DNA of 64,000 nucleotides from Onthophagus taurus (taxonomy: Eukaryota; Arthropoda; Insecta; Coleoptera; Scarabaeidae), in contig NC_091972.1 in assembly GCF_036711975.1 (NCBI RefSeq), positions 5,647,001 to 5,711,000 on the forward strand, written 5' to 3'. A program made the translations under genes and the position numbers. Below, in pieces: positions 13,325 through 26,822 of the stretch (the stretch's first letter is position 1; every line of letters starts with the position of its first letter). The notes beneath the pieces were generated by a model. That model was not told the origin of the DNA, did not search any database, and saw only the letters and a program-made list of their open reading frames with translations.

Positions 13325-16310
13325 TAATAAATACTGCTTTGTGTGATATTAATAAAAGTTTGATAAAAGTCGATAACTTTAAGAGGGGTTAAAAACTGTA
13401 TCTCAAAAACTAAAAGATATTTTGAAAAACGGCCTTAATCATTGAAAAGGTAACAATTTGTTTTATAAATGGTGATAATTTCACGACGATTGATTAAATC
13501 CCCGATTTATTGCGATTTTTTGAAAATAACATAAGAGTTATTCTCTACCTTAAAGAAATGAGAATATCATTATGTTTAATAATTGATATCTCAAAAGCTA
13601 AAAGATATTTTGAAGAACGGTCTTTTTCATTGAAAAGCTAACAATTTGTTTTATAAATGGTGATAATTTCATGACGATGGATTAAAACCCCGATTTATTA
13701 CGATTTTTTGAAAATAACATAAGAATTGTCGACCGTAAAAAAATTAAAACATCATTGTGGTTAAAAATTGATATCTCAAAAACTAAAAATGATTTTCCAA
13801 AACCGATTTCATCATTAAAAAGATGAAACTTTTCCTTATTGTTCAAAAAATTTACAAAGCGATTTAGTCATAAATCTATTTTGTGTGATATTAATAAAAT
13901 GTTCGATAAAAATTGATAACTTTAAGAACGGTAATGTAATTAAAAAAATTGTATCTCAAGAACTAAAAGATATTTTGAAAAACGGCCTTGATCATTGAAA
14001 AGGTAACAAATTGTTTTATAAATGGTGATAATTTCATGACGATTGATTAAATTCCCGATTTATTGCGATTTTTTGAAAATAACATAAGAATTATTGTCTA
14101 CCGTAAAGAAATGAAAACATCATTGTGTTTAATAATTGATATCTCAAAAACTAAAAGATATTCTGAAGAACGGTCTTTTTCATTGAAAAGCTAACGATTT
14201 GTTTTATAAATGGTGATAATTTCATGACGATGGATTAAAACCCCGATTTATTACGATTTTTTGAAAATAACATAAGAATTGTCTACCATAAAGAAATGAA
14301 AACATCATTATGTTTAAAAATTGATATCTGAAAAACTAAAAATGATTTTCCAAAACGGATTTCATCATTAAAAAGATGAAACTTTTCCTTATTGTTCAAA
14401 AAATTTACAAAGCGATTTAGTGATAAATCTGTTTTGTGTGATATTAATAAAATGTTCGATCAAAATTGATAACTTTAAGAACGGTAATGTAATTAAAAAA
14501 ATTGTATCTCAAGAACTAAAAGATATTTTGAAAAATGGCCTTGATCATTGAAAAGGTAACAAACCGTTTTATAAATGGTGATAATTTCATGACGATTGAT
14601 TAAATTCCCGATTTATTGCGATTTTTTTAAAATAACATAAGAATTATTGTCTACCGTAAAGAAATGAAAACATCATTGTGTTTAATAATTGATATCTCAA
14701 AAACTAAAAGATATTCTGAAGAACGGTCTTTTTCATTGAAAAGCTAACGATTTGTTTTATAAATGGTGATAATTTCATGACGATTGATTAAAACCCCGAT
14801 TTATTACGATTTTTTGAAAATAACATAAGAATTGTCTACCGTAAAGAAATAAAAACATCATTGTGGTTAATAATTGATATCTCAAAAACTAAAAATGATT
14901 TTCCAAAACGAATTTTATCACTAAAAACGTGAAACTTTTCCTTATTGTTCTAAAAATTTACAAAACAATTTAGTGATAAATCTGTTTTCTGCGATATTAA
15001 TAAAAAGTTCGATAAAAATTGATAACTTTAAGAAGGGTAATGTAATTAAAAAAATTGTATCTCAAAAACTAAAAGATATTTTGGAAAACGGCCTTTTTCA
15101 TTGAAAAGCTAACAATTTGCTTTATAAATGGTGATAATTTCATGATGATTGATTAAAACCCCGATTTATTACGATTTTTTGAAAATAACAAGAATTGTCT
15201 ACCGTAAAAAAATGAAAACCTCATTGTGTTTAAAAATTGATATCTCAAAAACTAAAAATGATTTTCCAAAACTAATTTTATCATTAAAAACGTGAAACTT
15301 ATTCTTATTGTTCTAAAAATTTACAAAACAATTTAGTGATAAATCTGTTTTCTGCGATATTAATAAAGTTCGATAAAAATTGATAACTTTAACAAGGGTA
15401 ATGTAATTAAAAAAATTGTATCTCAAAAACTAAAAGATATTTTGGAAAACGGCCTTTTTCATTGAAAAGCTAACAATTTGCTTTATAAATGGTGATAATT
15501 TCATGATGATTGATTAAAACCCCGATTTTTTACGATTTTTTGAAAATAACATAAGAATTGTCTACCGTAAAAAAATGAAAACCTCATTGTGTTTAAAAAT
15601 TGATATCTCAAAAACTAAAAATGATTTTCCAAAACTAATTTTATCATTAAAAACGTGAAACTTATTCTTATTGTTCTAAAAATTTACAAAACAATTTAGT
15701 GATAAATCTGTTTTCTGCGATATTAATAAAGTTCGATAAAAATTGATAACTTTAACAAGGGTAATGTAATTAAAAAAATTGTATCTCAAAAACTAAAAGA
15801 TATTTTGGAAAACGGCCTTTTTCATTGAAAAGCTAACAATTTGCTTTATAAATGGTGATAATTTCATGATGATTGATTAAAACCCCGATTTTTTACGATT
15901 TTTTGAAAATAACATAAGAATTGTCTACCGTAAAAAAATGAAAACCTCATTGTGTTTAAAAATTGATATCTCAAAAACTAAAAATGATTTTCCAAAACTA
16001 ATTTTATCATTAAAAACGTGAAACTTATTCTTATTGTTCTAAAAATGTACAAAACAATTTAGTGATAAATCTGTTTTCTGCGAAATTAATAAAAAGTTCG
16101 ATAAAAATTGATAACTTTAAGAAGGGTAATGTAATTAAAAAAATTGTATCTCAAAAACTAAAAGATATTTTGGAAAACGGCCTTTTTCATTGAAAAGCTA
16201 ACAATTTGTTTTATAAATGGTGATAATTTCATGATGATTGATTAAAACCCCGATTTACTACGATTTTTTTTAAATTACAAAAAAAAATGGTTACCACCAA
16301 AAGATGAAAA
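13325..16310. repeat. Satellite 2, array 2: trimers then dimers
   Basis: This is the same satellite as array 1. Boxes recur at about 13396, 13587, 13771, 13957, 14138, 14324, 14505, 14692, 14877, 15058, 15241, 15419, 15602, 15781, 15964 and 16146. The first nine follow the order A A' B three times, where A' carries GAAGAACGGTCTTTTTC, giving a ~550-bp trimer. From about 15058 the order changes to A B A B A B A, a dimer of 361-365 bp with near-identical copies. The array decays at about 16270-16310. Confidence 0.93.
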
Positions 16311-17964
16311 ATAAGTTGATAATTCAAAAACTGTTTTCTTTTACTATGTTTATTTATTTATTTTTATTAAAATTAATAAAATATTTCGATACAAATCAAT
16401 TTTTAAATACAAGATTTACCACAAACGAGATTTATATCTGAATCGAAAGATTGAAATAGAACTTTTCCTTAGAAGTAACAATTAAGACGTTAATCAAAAA
16501 CCTTGATATGCCAGCTCAAACTTGATTGATGACTACTGGCCATCTTCAACCGCCCACGCAATACTGGTACCGAGAATAACGTCTGAACGGGATTTGTGGA
16601 GGGAAACATGATCGACAATTCTCGAAATCGGTAACAATTAGATACGATCTTTGAAATATAATGACATCTCGGGAAATTTTTACATCCGCTTAAATGAAAC
16701 GAATACTATGAGTTTGCATTTTTAAAAGATGACGTTCGTTCGTAATTGAACCAGATGGAATCAGGAAATTATCGGAAATGATGTAAATGATGTATATGGT
16801 GCTTTCTAAGGATTATTTCTTGGAACAACTAAAATATTTTAATCGATATAAATATGAAATATAAATGTATACCCATTAATATTGTATTATGATAGACTAA
16901 CGAGAATTTCGTCTAAAAAAAAAACAATTTTTGCTTCGATCGTTCATAATTTCTTGGGAAAGTGGACGTGATGTTTTTCACATATTCACAACTTACGGGT
17001 TGAGACGAAATTATTTTGTATAGATTTGAGACCAGTTATGACTACCCACCACTTTGTAGCCGTTAACGTACTAACAATAAAAGGATGTTGTTTCTTTTCT
17101 TTCACCATAGTTCTCAGTAAAAACGCAAAAACTAAATCGTCAGCATCGAAAGTACGCTCTTTTGGGTTTTTTGGCAGAACAAACCTATTTAAAATTTCGT
17201 TTTTTTTAAACATTAAATGAATGAAGTTTATTTTTACGATTCGACTCCTCCGCCAAATCTATATATTGAAGTCTATAAACACACGCGTTCCCATTTCATA
17301 CAAATTAACCAAACAAAAAATTAACACATACACAAGAAATATTTATAAGAAGAAAACTTTCAAAATACGTAACACAAATTTTTATAAGTGATTCATCCAA
17401 ATAAGGAAGAAACCGATCTTGTTTCGGAGAGAAAAGAAGATGGAAGGGGAATATGTAGAAATGAAACCCAAACAGATTCCTTCTCAATTATTCGTAACGT
17501 TTTTTCCATTCTAAAAATAGTTTATCACACAAAACAGTACACGTAAGTCTCGAGAAAAAGATGTATACCTAAACAGAATTATAATTAAATTAAAATTTAA
17601 TCATTTCATTGTAATAAGTTTGTGTAAAATTGTCAAGAAATTAATTGGAGAGCATAGAAAACTCGTATTGCTCTAAATAAGAAATAATTACTGATGAAAT
17701 AAATAAGAATGTTAAATAAGATTTTTAATAGGAAAAGTTATAATGCTTGAAGGACAAATAAAAGAAAAAAGAGAGTAAAACCTCGATTGTGTTATTCACA
17801 ATATATATTTATTTATAAATATATTTAAATTTAAATATCGATGGAGTGATTTATAATATTAAAATATATTATATGATTAGGAATACCAGGCAATAACTGC
17901 CTTGCAATAAGCGTTGCAACCCAAGGTGACGGAGAGCTAATATCTACATACATTTATCATCAAT
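16311..17964. other. AT-rich non-coding stretch
   Basis: I find no gene, RNA or clear repeat. A small patch of higher complexity lies at about 16540-16640. Open frames at 16986-17220 on both strands overlap each other and resemble nothing known. Confidence 0.35.
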
Positions 17965-18262
17965 ACTGGAGTGCTACAAGGTGGTGGAAGCAGCTATCAG
18001 AAAATTAGATTTCGCTGTGACATAGCAATTATCAGTAGAAATGCGCAAGACAAGACTAAATACATAATACTACAACGGAACACAGCAACCAACAATAATG
18101 CAGACCTGGAAATTGCTAGTTATATGTTTGAAAGAGAACAGATCTCCTGTCTAAGTTTACAGATTATTCAAAATGACTCATGCTGTAACGAAACAAGATC
18201 CACTAACAGGTGCAACTATGTTTATGAGAATTTGCTAAAACCTAGAATGTGCAACTTATATG
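17965..18262 (+). mobile_element. LINE reverse transcriptase, C-terminal fragment
   Basis: A forward frame from 17971 encodes a degraded end of a LINE polymerase: MLQGGGSSYQKIRFRCDIAI and then IISRNAQDKTKYIILQRNT, matching the common pattern of a DD-containing strand followed by a NxxKTKYM box. After that come YMFEREQ, then NRCNYVYENLLKPRM, corresponding to the usual GNRAYYA-LLKS segment. It is short, degraded and lacks its N-terminal half, so it is a fossil. It belongs to the same general kind of element as the piece just downstream. Confidence 0.7.
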
Positions 18263-18299
18263 TATAATATAAATATTGTCAACTTCAATAAAAGATGAG

Positions 18300-18960
18300 T
18301 TTCAGATTCGAAACCAATAGGTCGAAGACCAACGACCACATCGAGAAAAAATGGGTGAATGTTGTGTAGGAAGTTTTGAAAAGAATGGCTGTTAGAGTCA
18401 GAATTAGCGATGAAAAAGAGGAGCAAATAATTCTCAAGGAGGTGCAAGTCGTCATCAAGAAAATGAAGAAGGAAAAAGCAGCTGGGGAGATAAAATAGTA
18501 CCAGAAATGGTGAAAGCAGAAGACATGGTATTGGGCGAAGAAATTAAAGAACTCTTCCAAACAGTATGGAGAATAGGGCGGATACCAGCTGATTGGCAAA
18601 GAATCATAATCATCCCTATATACAAGAAAGGAGACTCGACAGGCGTGAAAACAACAGCTATACTCCAGAATCCTGTAGGTGCCATTGAAGGATAACTGTA
18701 TGAGGAGCAGGCTGGTTGACAAACATAAGATTTCATTTTCTCCCTACGTTGTATAACTTATAAATGAATCAGCAGAGAGAAATTTGCATACTTGGCTTTC
18801 TTAGATATGCACTCTCCATTTGATGAGGTGGCCCTAAGAGATCAGGATACCACTAGAGAAGAAAGGGAGTCAGGTCCATATTCCACCGAGTGGAGGGAAC
18901 ACCTCTAGCATGATCGTCATGGTAGTAGTTTGTAGCTAGAGGTAGAAGAAAAAGAAAAAA
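18300..18960 (+). mobile_element. LINE reverse transcriptase, N-terminal/middle fragment
   Basis: Forward frames give VKKMKKEKAAG and VPEMVKAEDMVLGEEIKELF, then QTVWRIGRIPADWQRIIIIP and IYKKGDSTGV, the classic linker and first polymerase motifs of a non-LTR element. A further shifted frame near 18795 gives AFLDMHSPFDEVAL, corresponding to the FLD-AFD catalytic strand. Frame changes and stops make it non-functional. It lies downstream of a C-terminal piece although it encodes the earlier half of the protein, so the two are either separate copies or a rearranged one. Confidence 0.8.
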
Positions 18961-20394
18961 TTAAATTCACTATAATAAGTTTAATTAGTTTCTTCCAAAA
19001 AATAAGTTCTGATAGATCACTCAAACTCTTCATGGTACATCACTTAAATGTAGATTTTGCGACAGGAAGAGCATAAAGTGGATATGTAATATGCAAAGTA
19101 ACGTTTCATCAAATATTAAACTGCTTGATTACAAAAATTTATGACCCATTCAAAATAGAATATTTTACAATAAATCAATCATGATATCAAACTGTAAATA
19201 TTGATAAATACTTACCGAATCATTGATTATTTATAATTGTCATCCCTCGCAGTATTGTTACATTGAAAGTTGGTTCGCACCTTACCAAAATAAACCCACC
19301 TTACTCACTATTTATTTGTGAATATCCGCTCTTCAATGATGCGGGTGTATGTAATAGCTCAATATTTGTATAACCTTAGCCGGTTTCAGCGGTCTACTTA
19401 GTGTGTCAAATGTATTTTAAGAAGACGAACAGTTTTACTCATCGTACGTTTTTATAGACTTCGCGAAAACTTTTAAAAACGTTTAAAAATTGAAATCATA
19501 TTAAAACCTAGTAACCTGAATGAAATAAATTCGAAGATTATGATGCAAAACCGTAATCTATATCAGGATGTTTGTGTAAATATTTAAATTTAGAACACGT
19601 GATATATTGATCGGATTTAGATCCAAATAATGACAAGCAAATACGGTTTCTGTATTTAACAATACACTTTTGAAATTTAAGTGCCTTAATTGGCTTGACA
19701 ATGCCCTAATTGTCCCATTACACTTGACACTGTTTTCGTTTAGACCGCGATACGACGCGAATGTGACGTATATTAAATAGAAAAAACGGTCTCGGTTCTT
19801 TACATCTACTTTTACATCATAGATTATTCATTGAACGTTTTTGTTACATCAGCTATTAAAATCTTCGAATCGATAAAAAAAACCAAAAGAAAACAACTGT
19901 TTTAGAAATCAAAAGAAAAGGGAAACTGTTACAGTTAATTATATGGTATTGTACAAGTTCTGATGAAACCCAGAAGGTTGATGCAACCTTTTTGTATTTT
20001 GCTGTAAGCCTCACGATTGATCGCTGTCAATTATTTCTCTCTGTAAAGAGTATGATTTATTCACGTACTTTTAAAAAATGTAATCGTTGACATTTTTGCA
20101 CGATCAACTTGGCGATCGCTTCGTAATTGGTTTGTGTAAAAGCTAACAGGCAACAGTGCGGACATTTACTTTATTATAAAGTCCGGTTTACTTTACGCCG
20201 TTGAGCTTAAATTTCAAGAGCATTTTGGGTGATTTTCCGGCACTTTTGTTGGTTTAATAATTGAGTAATAATTCATGCTTCATAATAAAAATGTTAAAAA
20301 TATTTGTTTGTTTTAGAACTTTGTAATTAATCTATTAAAAAACTTTTTTTAATTTAAAAGTTTTCAATTTTTTATGTATCATTAAATATCACTT
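18961..20394. other. AT-rich non-coding stretch
   Basis: No coding region, tRNA or repeat is apparent. The sequence is unique and moderately AT-rich up to about 20280 and then grades into the 365-bp satellite. Confidence 0.35.
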
Positions 20395-23095
20395 ATATAT
20401 CTTTGGTGGAGAGCACAAAATTGTTTAAGTTATATGTGAAAATTAAAAATTTGGTAAAATCATTCAAAATTGAACCAGGAAGACCATTTCTCGATATCTC
20501 AGTTAGTTCTTAAGATATCAAGTTTTAAAGATAACAAAATTTACAATTTTTGATTGACGTTTTTATTGAGTTCAATACAAAAACTTCTATCTACCTCATT
20601 TATAGAAATAATAAAACCAAATTCGTTGAAACTATAAAGAATTAATTCACAATTTTAATGGTGATAACCGCTTCGCGATATCTGTATTAGTTTTTGAGAT
20701 ATTATGTTTCAAACTTAACCCTTAAAAACTCAACATTTTATTGTTTTAAAAAGATGGCTTAAACTTCTTTTCTAGGTTATGTATGAAAATTAAAAATTGA
20801 AATAGGATGAAATTATTCAGAATTGAATGAGGAATTTTACAAAAAAGACCATTTTTCGATATCTCAATTAGTTCTTAAGATATCAAGTTTTAAAGATAAC
20901 AATATTTACGATTTTTGATTGACGTTTTTATTGAGTTGAATTCAAAAACTTCTATCTAACTCATTTATAGAAATAACAAAACCAAATTCGGTGAAATTAT
21001 AAAGAATTGATTCACTATTTTAGTGGTGATAACCGCTTCTCGATATCTATATTAGTTTATGAGATATCATGTTTCAAACATAACCCTTAAAAACTCAAAA
21101 TTTTATTGTTTTCAAGAAATGGCTTAAACTTCTTTTCTAGGTTATATATGAAAATTAAAAATTGAAATTTGGTGAAATTATTTAAAATTGAATGAGGAAT
21201 TTTATAAGGAAGACCATTTTTCGATATCTCATTTAGTTTATAAGATATTAAGTTTTAAAGATAACAAAATTTACGATTTTTGATTGACGTTTTTATTGAG
21301 TTAAATTCAAAAACTTCCATCTAACTCATTTGTAGAAATAACAAAACCGAATTTGTCGAAATTATAAAGAATTGATTCACTATTTTAGTGGTGATAACCG
21401 CTTCTCGATATCTGTATTAGTTTATGAGATATCATGTTTCAAACTTAACCCTTAAAAACATAACATTTTTTTGTTTTCAAAAGATGGCTTAAACTTGTTT
21501 TCGAGGTTATGTATGAAAATTAAAAATTGAAATTTGGTGAAATTATTTAAAATTGAATGAGGAATTTGATAAGAAAGACAATTTCTCGATATCTCGTTTA
21601 GTTCTTATGATATCAAGTTTTAAAGATAACAAAATTTACGATTTTTTATTGACGTTTTTATTGAGTTGAATTCAAAAACTTCTATCTAACTCATTTGTAG
21701 AAATAACAAAACCAAATTTGTTGAAATTATAAAGAATTAATTAAGAATTTTAGTGGTGACAGCCGCATCTCGATATCTGTATTAGTTTATGAGATATCAT
21801 GTTTCAAACTTAACCCTTAAAAACTCAACATTTTATTGTTTTCAAAAGATGGCTTAAACTTCTTTTCTAGGTTATGTATGAAAATTAAAAATTTAAATAT
21901 GGTGAAATTATTCAGAATTGAATGAGGAATTTTACAAAAAAGACCATTTTTCGATATCTCAATTAGTTCTTAAGATATCAAGTTCTAAAGATGACCAAAT
22001 TTACCATTTTTGATTGACGTTTTTATTGAGTTAAATTCAAAAACTTCCATCTAACTCATTTATAGAAATAACAAAACCAAATTCGGTGAAATTATAAAGA
22101 ATTGATTCACTATTTTAGTGGTGATAACCGCTTCTCGATATCTGTATTAGTTTATGAGATATCATGTTTCAAACTTAACCCTTAAAAACTCAACATTTTA
22201 TTGTTTTCAAAAGATGGCTTAAACTTCTTTTCTAGGTTATGTATGAAAATTAAAAGTTGAAATTTGGTGATATTATTTAAAATTGAATGAGGAATTTGAT
22301 AAGAAAGACCATTTCTCGATATCTCGTTTAGTTCTTATGATATCAAGTTTTAAAGATAACAAAATTTACGATTTTTGATTGACGTTTTTATTGAGTTGAA
22401 TTCAAAAACTTCTATCTAACTCATTTGTAGAAATAACAAAACCAAATTTGTTGAAATTATAAAAAATTAATTAAGAATTTTAGTGGTGATAACCGTTTCT
22501 CGATACCTGTATTAGTTTTTGGGATATCATGTTTCAAACATAACCCTTAAAAACTCAAAATTTTATTGTTTTCAAGAAATGGCTTAAACTTCTTTTCTAG
22601 GTTATATATGAAAATTAAAAATTGAAATTCGGTGAAATTATTCAGAATTGAATGAGGAATTTTACAAGAAAGACGATTTTTCGATATCTCAATTAGTTCT
22701 TAAGATATCAAGTTCTAAAGATGACCAAATTTACCATTTTTGATTGACGTTTTTATTGAGTTAAATTCAAAAACTTCTATCTAACTCATTTGTAGAAATA
22801 ACAAAACCAAATTCTGTGAAATTAGAAAGAATTAATTCACAATTTTAGTGATGATAACCGTTTTTCAATATCTCTATTAGTTTATGAGATATCATGTACT
22901 AAGCTTAACCCTTAAAAACTAAATATTTTATTGTATACAAAAGACGGTTTAAACTTCTTTTCTAGGTTATGTATGAAAATTAAGAATTGAAATTTCTAGA
23001 GATTATATTAAGAATTTACTAATAATTCTAATGGTGATAGCCATTCTTTAATATCTTCATTAGTTTTTGAGATATTATATTCTGAACTAATAGAT
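20395..23095. repeat. Satellite 3: strict 365-bp tandem repeat, ~7.4 units
   Basis: The word GATTGACGTTTTTATTGAG or a one-base variant starts at 20552, 20917, 21282, 21647, 22012, 22377 and 22742, a constant step of 365 bp with no drift. Each unit has two related boxes, one CGATATCTC-TTAGTTCTTAAGATATC-like and one CGATATCTGTATTAGTTTATGAGATATC-like, about 180 bp apart, so the unit is a diverged dimer. Exact phase across seven units, with only point differences, points to recent amplification. The outermost copies are more diverged. Confidence 0.95.
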
Positions 23096-26000
23096 ATTCT
23101 CTATCTCTTTATGTGTATTTAGTGTATATTTAGAATTTAATGACGAAACTTTTTCGGAAAAAATTAATCCCCACTTCCAATTCCGTTTAAAACGCCATCT
23201 TTCAAAGAACAGTAAAAACGTTCTTAATTTTTTGTACGTTTTAAACACTTATTATTTTACATAATGAACGTTTTATGCTATTAAATTATAGATAAGAAAA
23301 TGTTCGTTTTAGAAATTGACTTACCTAACGCCCTCCCATGCAGATATTCATCGATCAAAACACGAAACCGTCTTCGCCGTTCACAAATACACAGAACTAA
23401 AGAACAAAGCGACAAAGGAATACAACGAACGATAATAATACCAAGAGAGTCCGACGAAGAAGAGTTACGTGTTTTCACTTTCGTTCGTAGCATAGGCCAT
23501 CGCGGGCCACTCATAACCGCGCGAACAGGATTCCATCCTTGCCATAGGATGCCTCTTCCTCCTGCACGTGAACCCCGCGAGACCGTGAGAACGCGACGCG
23601 ATTTACTTCCACTTCCAACCCGTCCATTCCCTTCTATCCAAGCCAATAAAAAATATATCGACTAAATTAGATCATTAAAACCAAAAAGAAATTTTTCACA
23701 ATTTTTCTTCATAATACATTGTTATTTAAAATAAATGCCTTTAATTTTTTTCTTCCAGATAGATACGTTGTGATTGAGTCTCGAATTGCTACTAGCCAAA
23801 CTGCTCTTCGTCACAGGATGAAGCTTATTAGCTGGTTGACAGGGCCATGTCGGGGTCTCATGACCCGTCATGCGACACGGGACTACACTATACATAGATA
23901 CTATGAGAGATTCGTAACATTCTATTATCTTCCCCTACTCTCTCTCTCTATCTGCGTATCGTGGGAGGATAAAAGGTAAATTGGCCCGATGAGGAAGATT
24001 TGATTTTTATTTGGCGGTCATATTCGTCGTTAAACTATTCTCATATCATGCTATTTGACCGTGAACGAGTTTCTTTTCTGGCGAAACGGAAGTCGATCGG
24101 AAGTGCTTCTATTTACATTCGTTAACGTTAATGGGTTAGGGTCAAATCGTTTCTTTATTTTGTATAGGTTTATTTCCTATTTTGGGCTACGGTTTTGAAA
24201 TTCCTAAGAATTCTTGCTTTCTCAAGGAGGTTAACTGTTTGTACTTAAGTTTAATGACTTTATATAAAATATTTTTAGAAAAATTCTACTTTCATCTTAA
24301 TTTTATTTTTTCGCTAATGTTAATTTATCTTAGCTAAGGTGAAGTCGAAATTTACATTGCCAAATATACGCTACTGGAACAATATTAAGCTGACATTGAT
24401 TAAAAATTAAATGTCTGTGAAGGAATGTTGGGTAGGGGCTTGAGTTGGGATATGTGAGTTGGGTTTTCAAGGTCATGAAAATCAAAACAACTGTGCTTTT
24501 TCAGCTTTAAATAACATACTTTTGATCATTTTAATCATACCAGACTCCTAGCAGTCTTCCATCAGCTCTATCTAGTCTTCTGCCAGTTGTATTTAACATT
24601 CTGTAAACGATACCTAATCTTGTATTAGCGGTATATATTCCTCAATTAGCAGTACAGTTCTCTATAAGCAGTATTTAGCTTTCCATTAGCAGTATAGGAG
24701 TATATTCTTCCATTGGCAGTATATAATCTTCTGCAAGCTATATTTAGTCCTCTCTCAGGAGTATTTAGTTCTCTCTTAGCAATATATTTTGTTTCATTAT
24801 GAGTATCTGGTTTTCTGCCAACAGTCTCAAACCTTCTGCGAACAATTTTTAGCCATCCTATACTTACCTATTAGCAGTATCTAGTTATCAGTAATTCTTA
24901 GTGACCAATCAGCAGGATTTATCTTTAAATATCATCGTGATATCAACATAGTGTTAGTTTTAATAATAAAAATCTATTTGAAAAAAGACAATCTAACTTT
25001 TTTCACTTCTCGGCTCCAAATCTGCCTTATAACTTCTCCAAGTCCCGCGGTACTCTTAATTAAATTAAATCGTGTTTCCCTAATCAGCTCTTTAACTATT
25101 TTCTTTGACAGTGAATCTCAAATCTTCCACAAATCCTTAACCTAATTGTTGTAGGCCCCAAAAGTGTAATGTTTTTGCATGTCCTTTTATCACGGACTAA
25201 AATAATATAAACCGAGGCCATATTAAATCATTTTAATCAAAACATTATAAAATAAATGGTACCAAACTGTCTGTGACGTTATCTGCAACTGAAAGTAATA
25301 CCGTTTATGATTCGAGGCACGACATCATGAACAAGTCAATTGACGGAAACTTGTTTATTGTTAAATTCTTTCATGTACTTTAGACGTAGTATGGTTCATT
25401 TATGATTCAAGGCATATCTAGGGTATGCACTTAATGTAGATACCTCTCCGCACATTAATTGAAAGTGACGGTTTAAAAAAATTTACGACGCATTTTAGTT
25501 GCGTTACGAAGGCTCGTCCAATTTTTTCAATTTAAACCAATTATGGAAACTGAACTAATAACAAGTTCAGAAACTTCTAGACATAGCGACGCCCGAGACT
25601 TACTTGGTAATTAATCGCACAAATTTTTCAAAATTTTAAAATAATGAAAATTTCTTCGCAAATCGAGATAATTCGTTTAAAAAGTAATTAATTCCAAGGT
25701 TATTTATTAAGGTGGCACCTTTGAGTAAATGTTGTCCTTTAACTAAAATATCTCCTTGAGAGCGAATGAATCAGAAGAAGGTTTCGATATTTTAGGGCGG
25801 AAAAGTTGCAGAATATGGGTGTTGAAAGTTGCAGGTATATAATTTTCAATTTGCCACCGGCAATCCACCTTCCTTTCTCCCCAGATCACAACTACGTTTG
25901 TTAATGTCAAGAAGGAAACGAAGTAGTAATATTTCCGTATTGACAAACAAAACCTGACACCGGTGATTTACAAGTTATATCCTTCGGCCATCGCCCGTTT

Positions 26001-26822
26001 AATTTACTCGATTCAAAATCAGGAAGCGAAACCCCGCTTAAATTGTTCTTAATAAGACTTTAAACGATCGTAAATCAACTTTTTTCAATTTCATTTTACT
26101 TTTTGTATTTTTTAACCGATCCTAAAAGGCAACTTAGCAACAGAAGAGCGATCTTGGGGCGGTCACGAAAAGGTTATGACTGACAGATAATGGAGATTTG
26201 GCGAACCCCGAAATTACTAATATTACTTCTTTGTTTTTTTATTTATAGAAAGATCGGTCTTCTCCTTCATCCAGGTAGGTACAGTATAACAAACGACTTC
26301 GCGCGTCGTTAAAAAGTTGCGGCTGTAGCCCGTGGCGGCTAATTATCGCAGATAATTGGACTGCGAAGAAGAAGTGGTAGAAGAGTGGTTCGCGAAAAAG
26401 GCCATCAAACGCTCTCGGGTGAGTCATCCGTCTTTCTACGCGGAGATGACATCATCGCAATTTTTAGAGACTCATTTCTTTTTCTTTGGAAAGATTCCCT
26501 ACGGCGGCGTCGATTTGCGAATCTGCAGCTCCTTCTCCTCTGATAATTGGAGCACACACACACGCTCACCCGTCATCCTGTTTCGAATAATTGCATTCTG
26601 ATTGCCGCAACGGTTACGGTCCATTACATCTGATGCAACGTTTGCTTTGATGATGCCAACCACCTCCCGGATTATTACCATTATGGTTAATCTATTGGTG
26701 TGTTGGAGGTAATCATATTTTGAAAGGTTTTCAAGATTTTACACAACTAATAAATGTTATAGGAAAATTTTGTTAATTAATAACTTTTTCGTCATATATG
26801 TAAAAAAGGATATATTTTTCAA
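23096..26822. other. Non-coding stretch with two GC-richer patches
   Basis: CpG-rich patches lie at about 23300-23660 and 26230-26690. Both are open on both strands for 60-121 codons but give no recognisable protein. The first contains a CACGTG E-box near 23567. A degenerate short repeat occupies 24541-24915 (separate entry). Otherwise the sequence is AT-rich and unremarkable. Confidence 0.4.
24541..24915. repeat. Degenerate minisatellite around TAGCAGTAT
   Basis: The pattern TCTTCCATTAGCAGTATTTAG recurs in decayed form roughly every 20-45 bp, with copies such as TTAGCAGTATA, TTGGCAGTATA, TTAGCAATATA and TTAGCAGTATC. Spacing and sequence are both irregular. It looks like an old short tandem array; I see no gene in it. 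Confidence 0.6.

Noticed and set aside
23281-23665. 121-codon open frames on both strands
   Set aside because: Two overlapping opposite frames of equal length in a GC-rich patch point to base composition, and neither product resembles a known protein.
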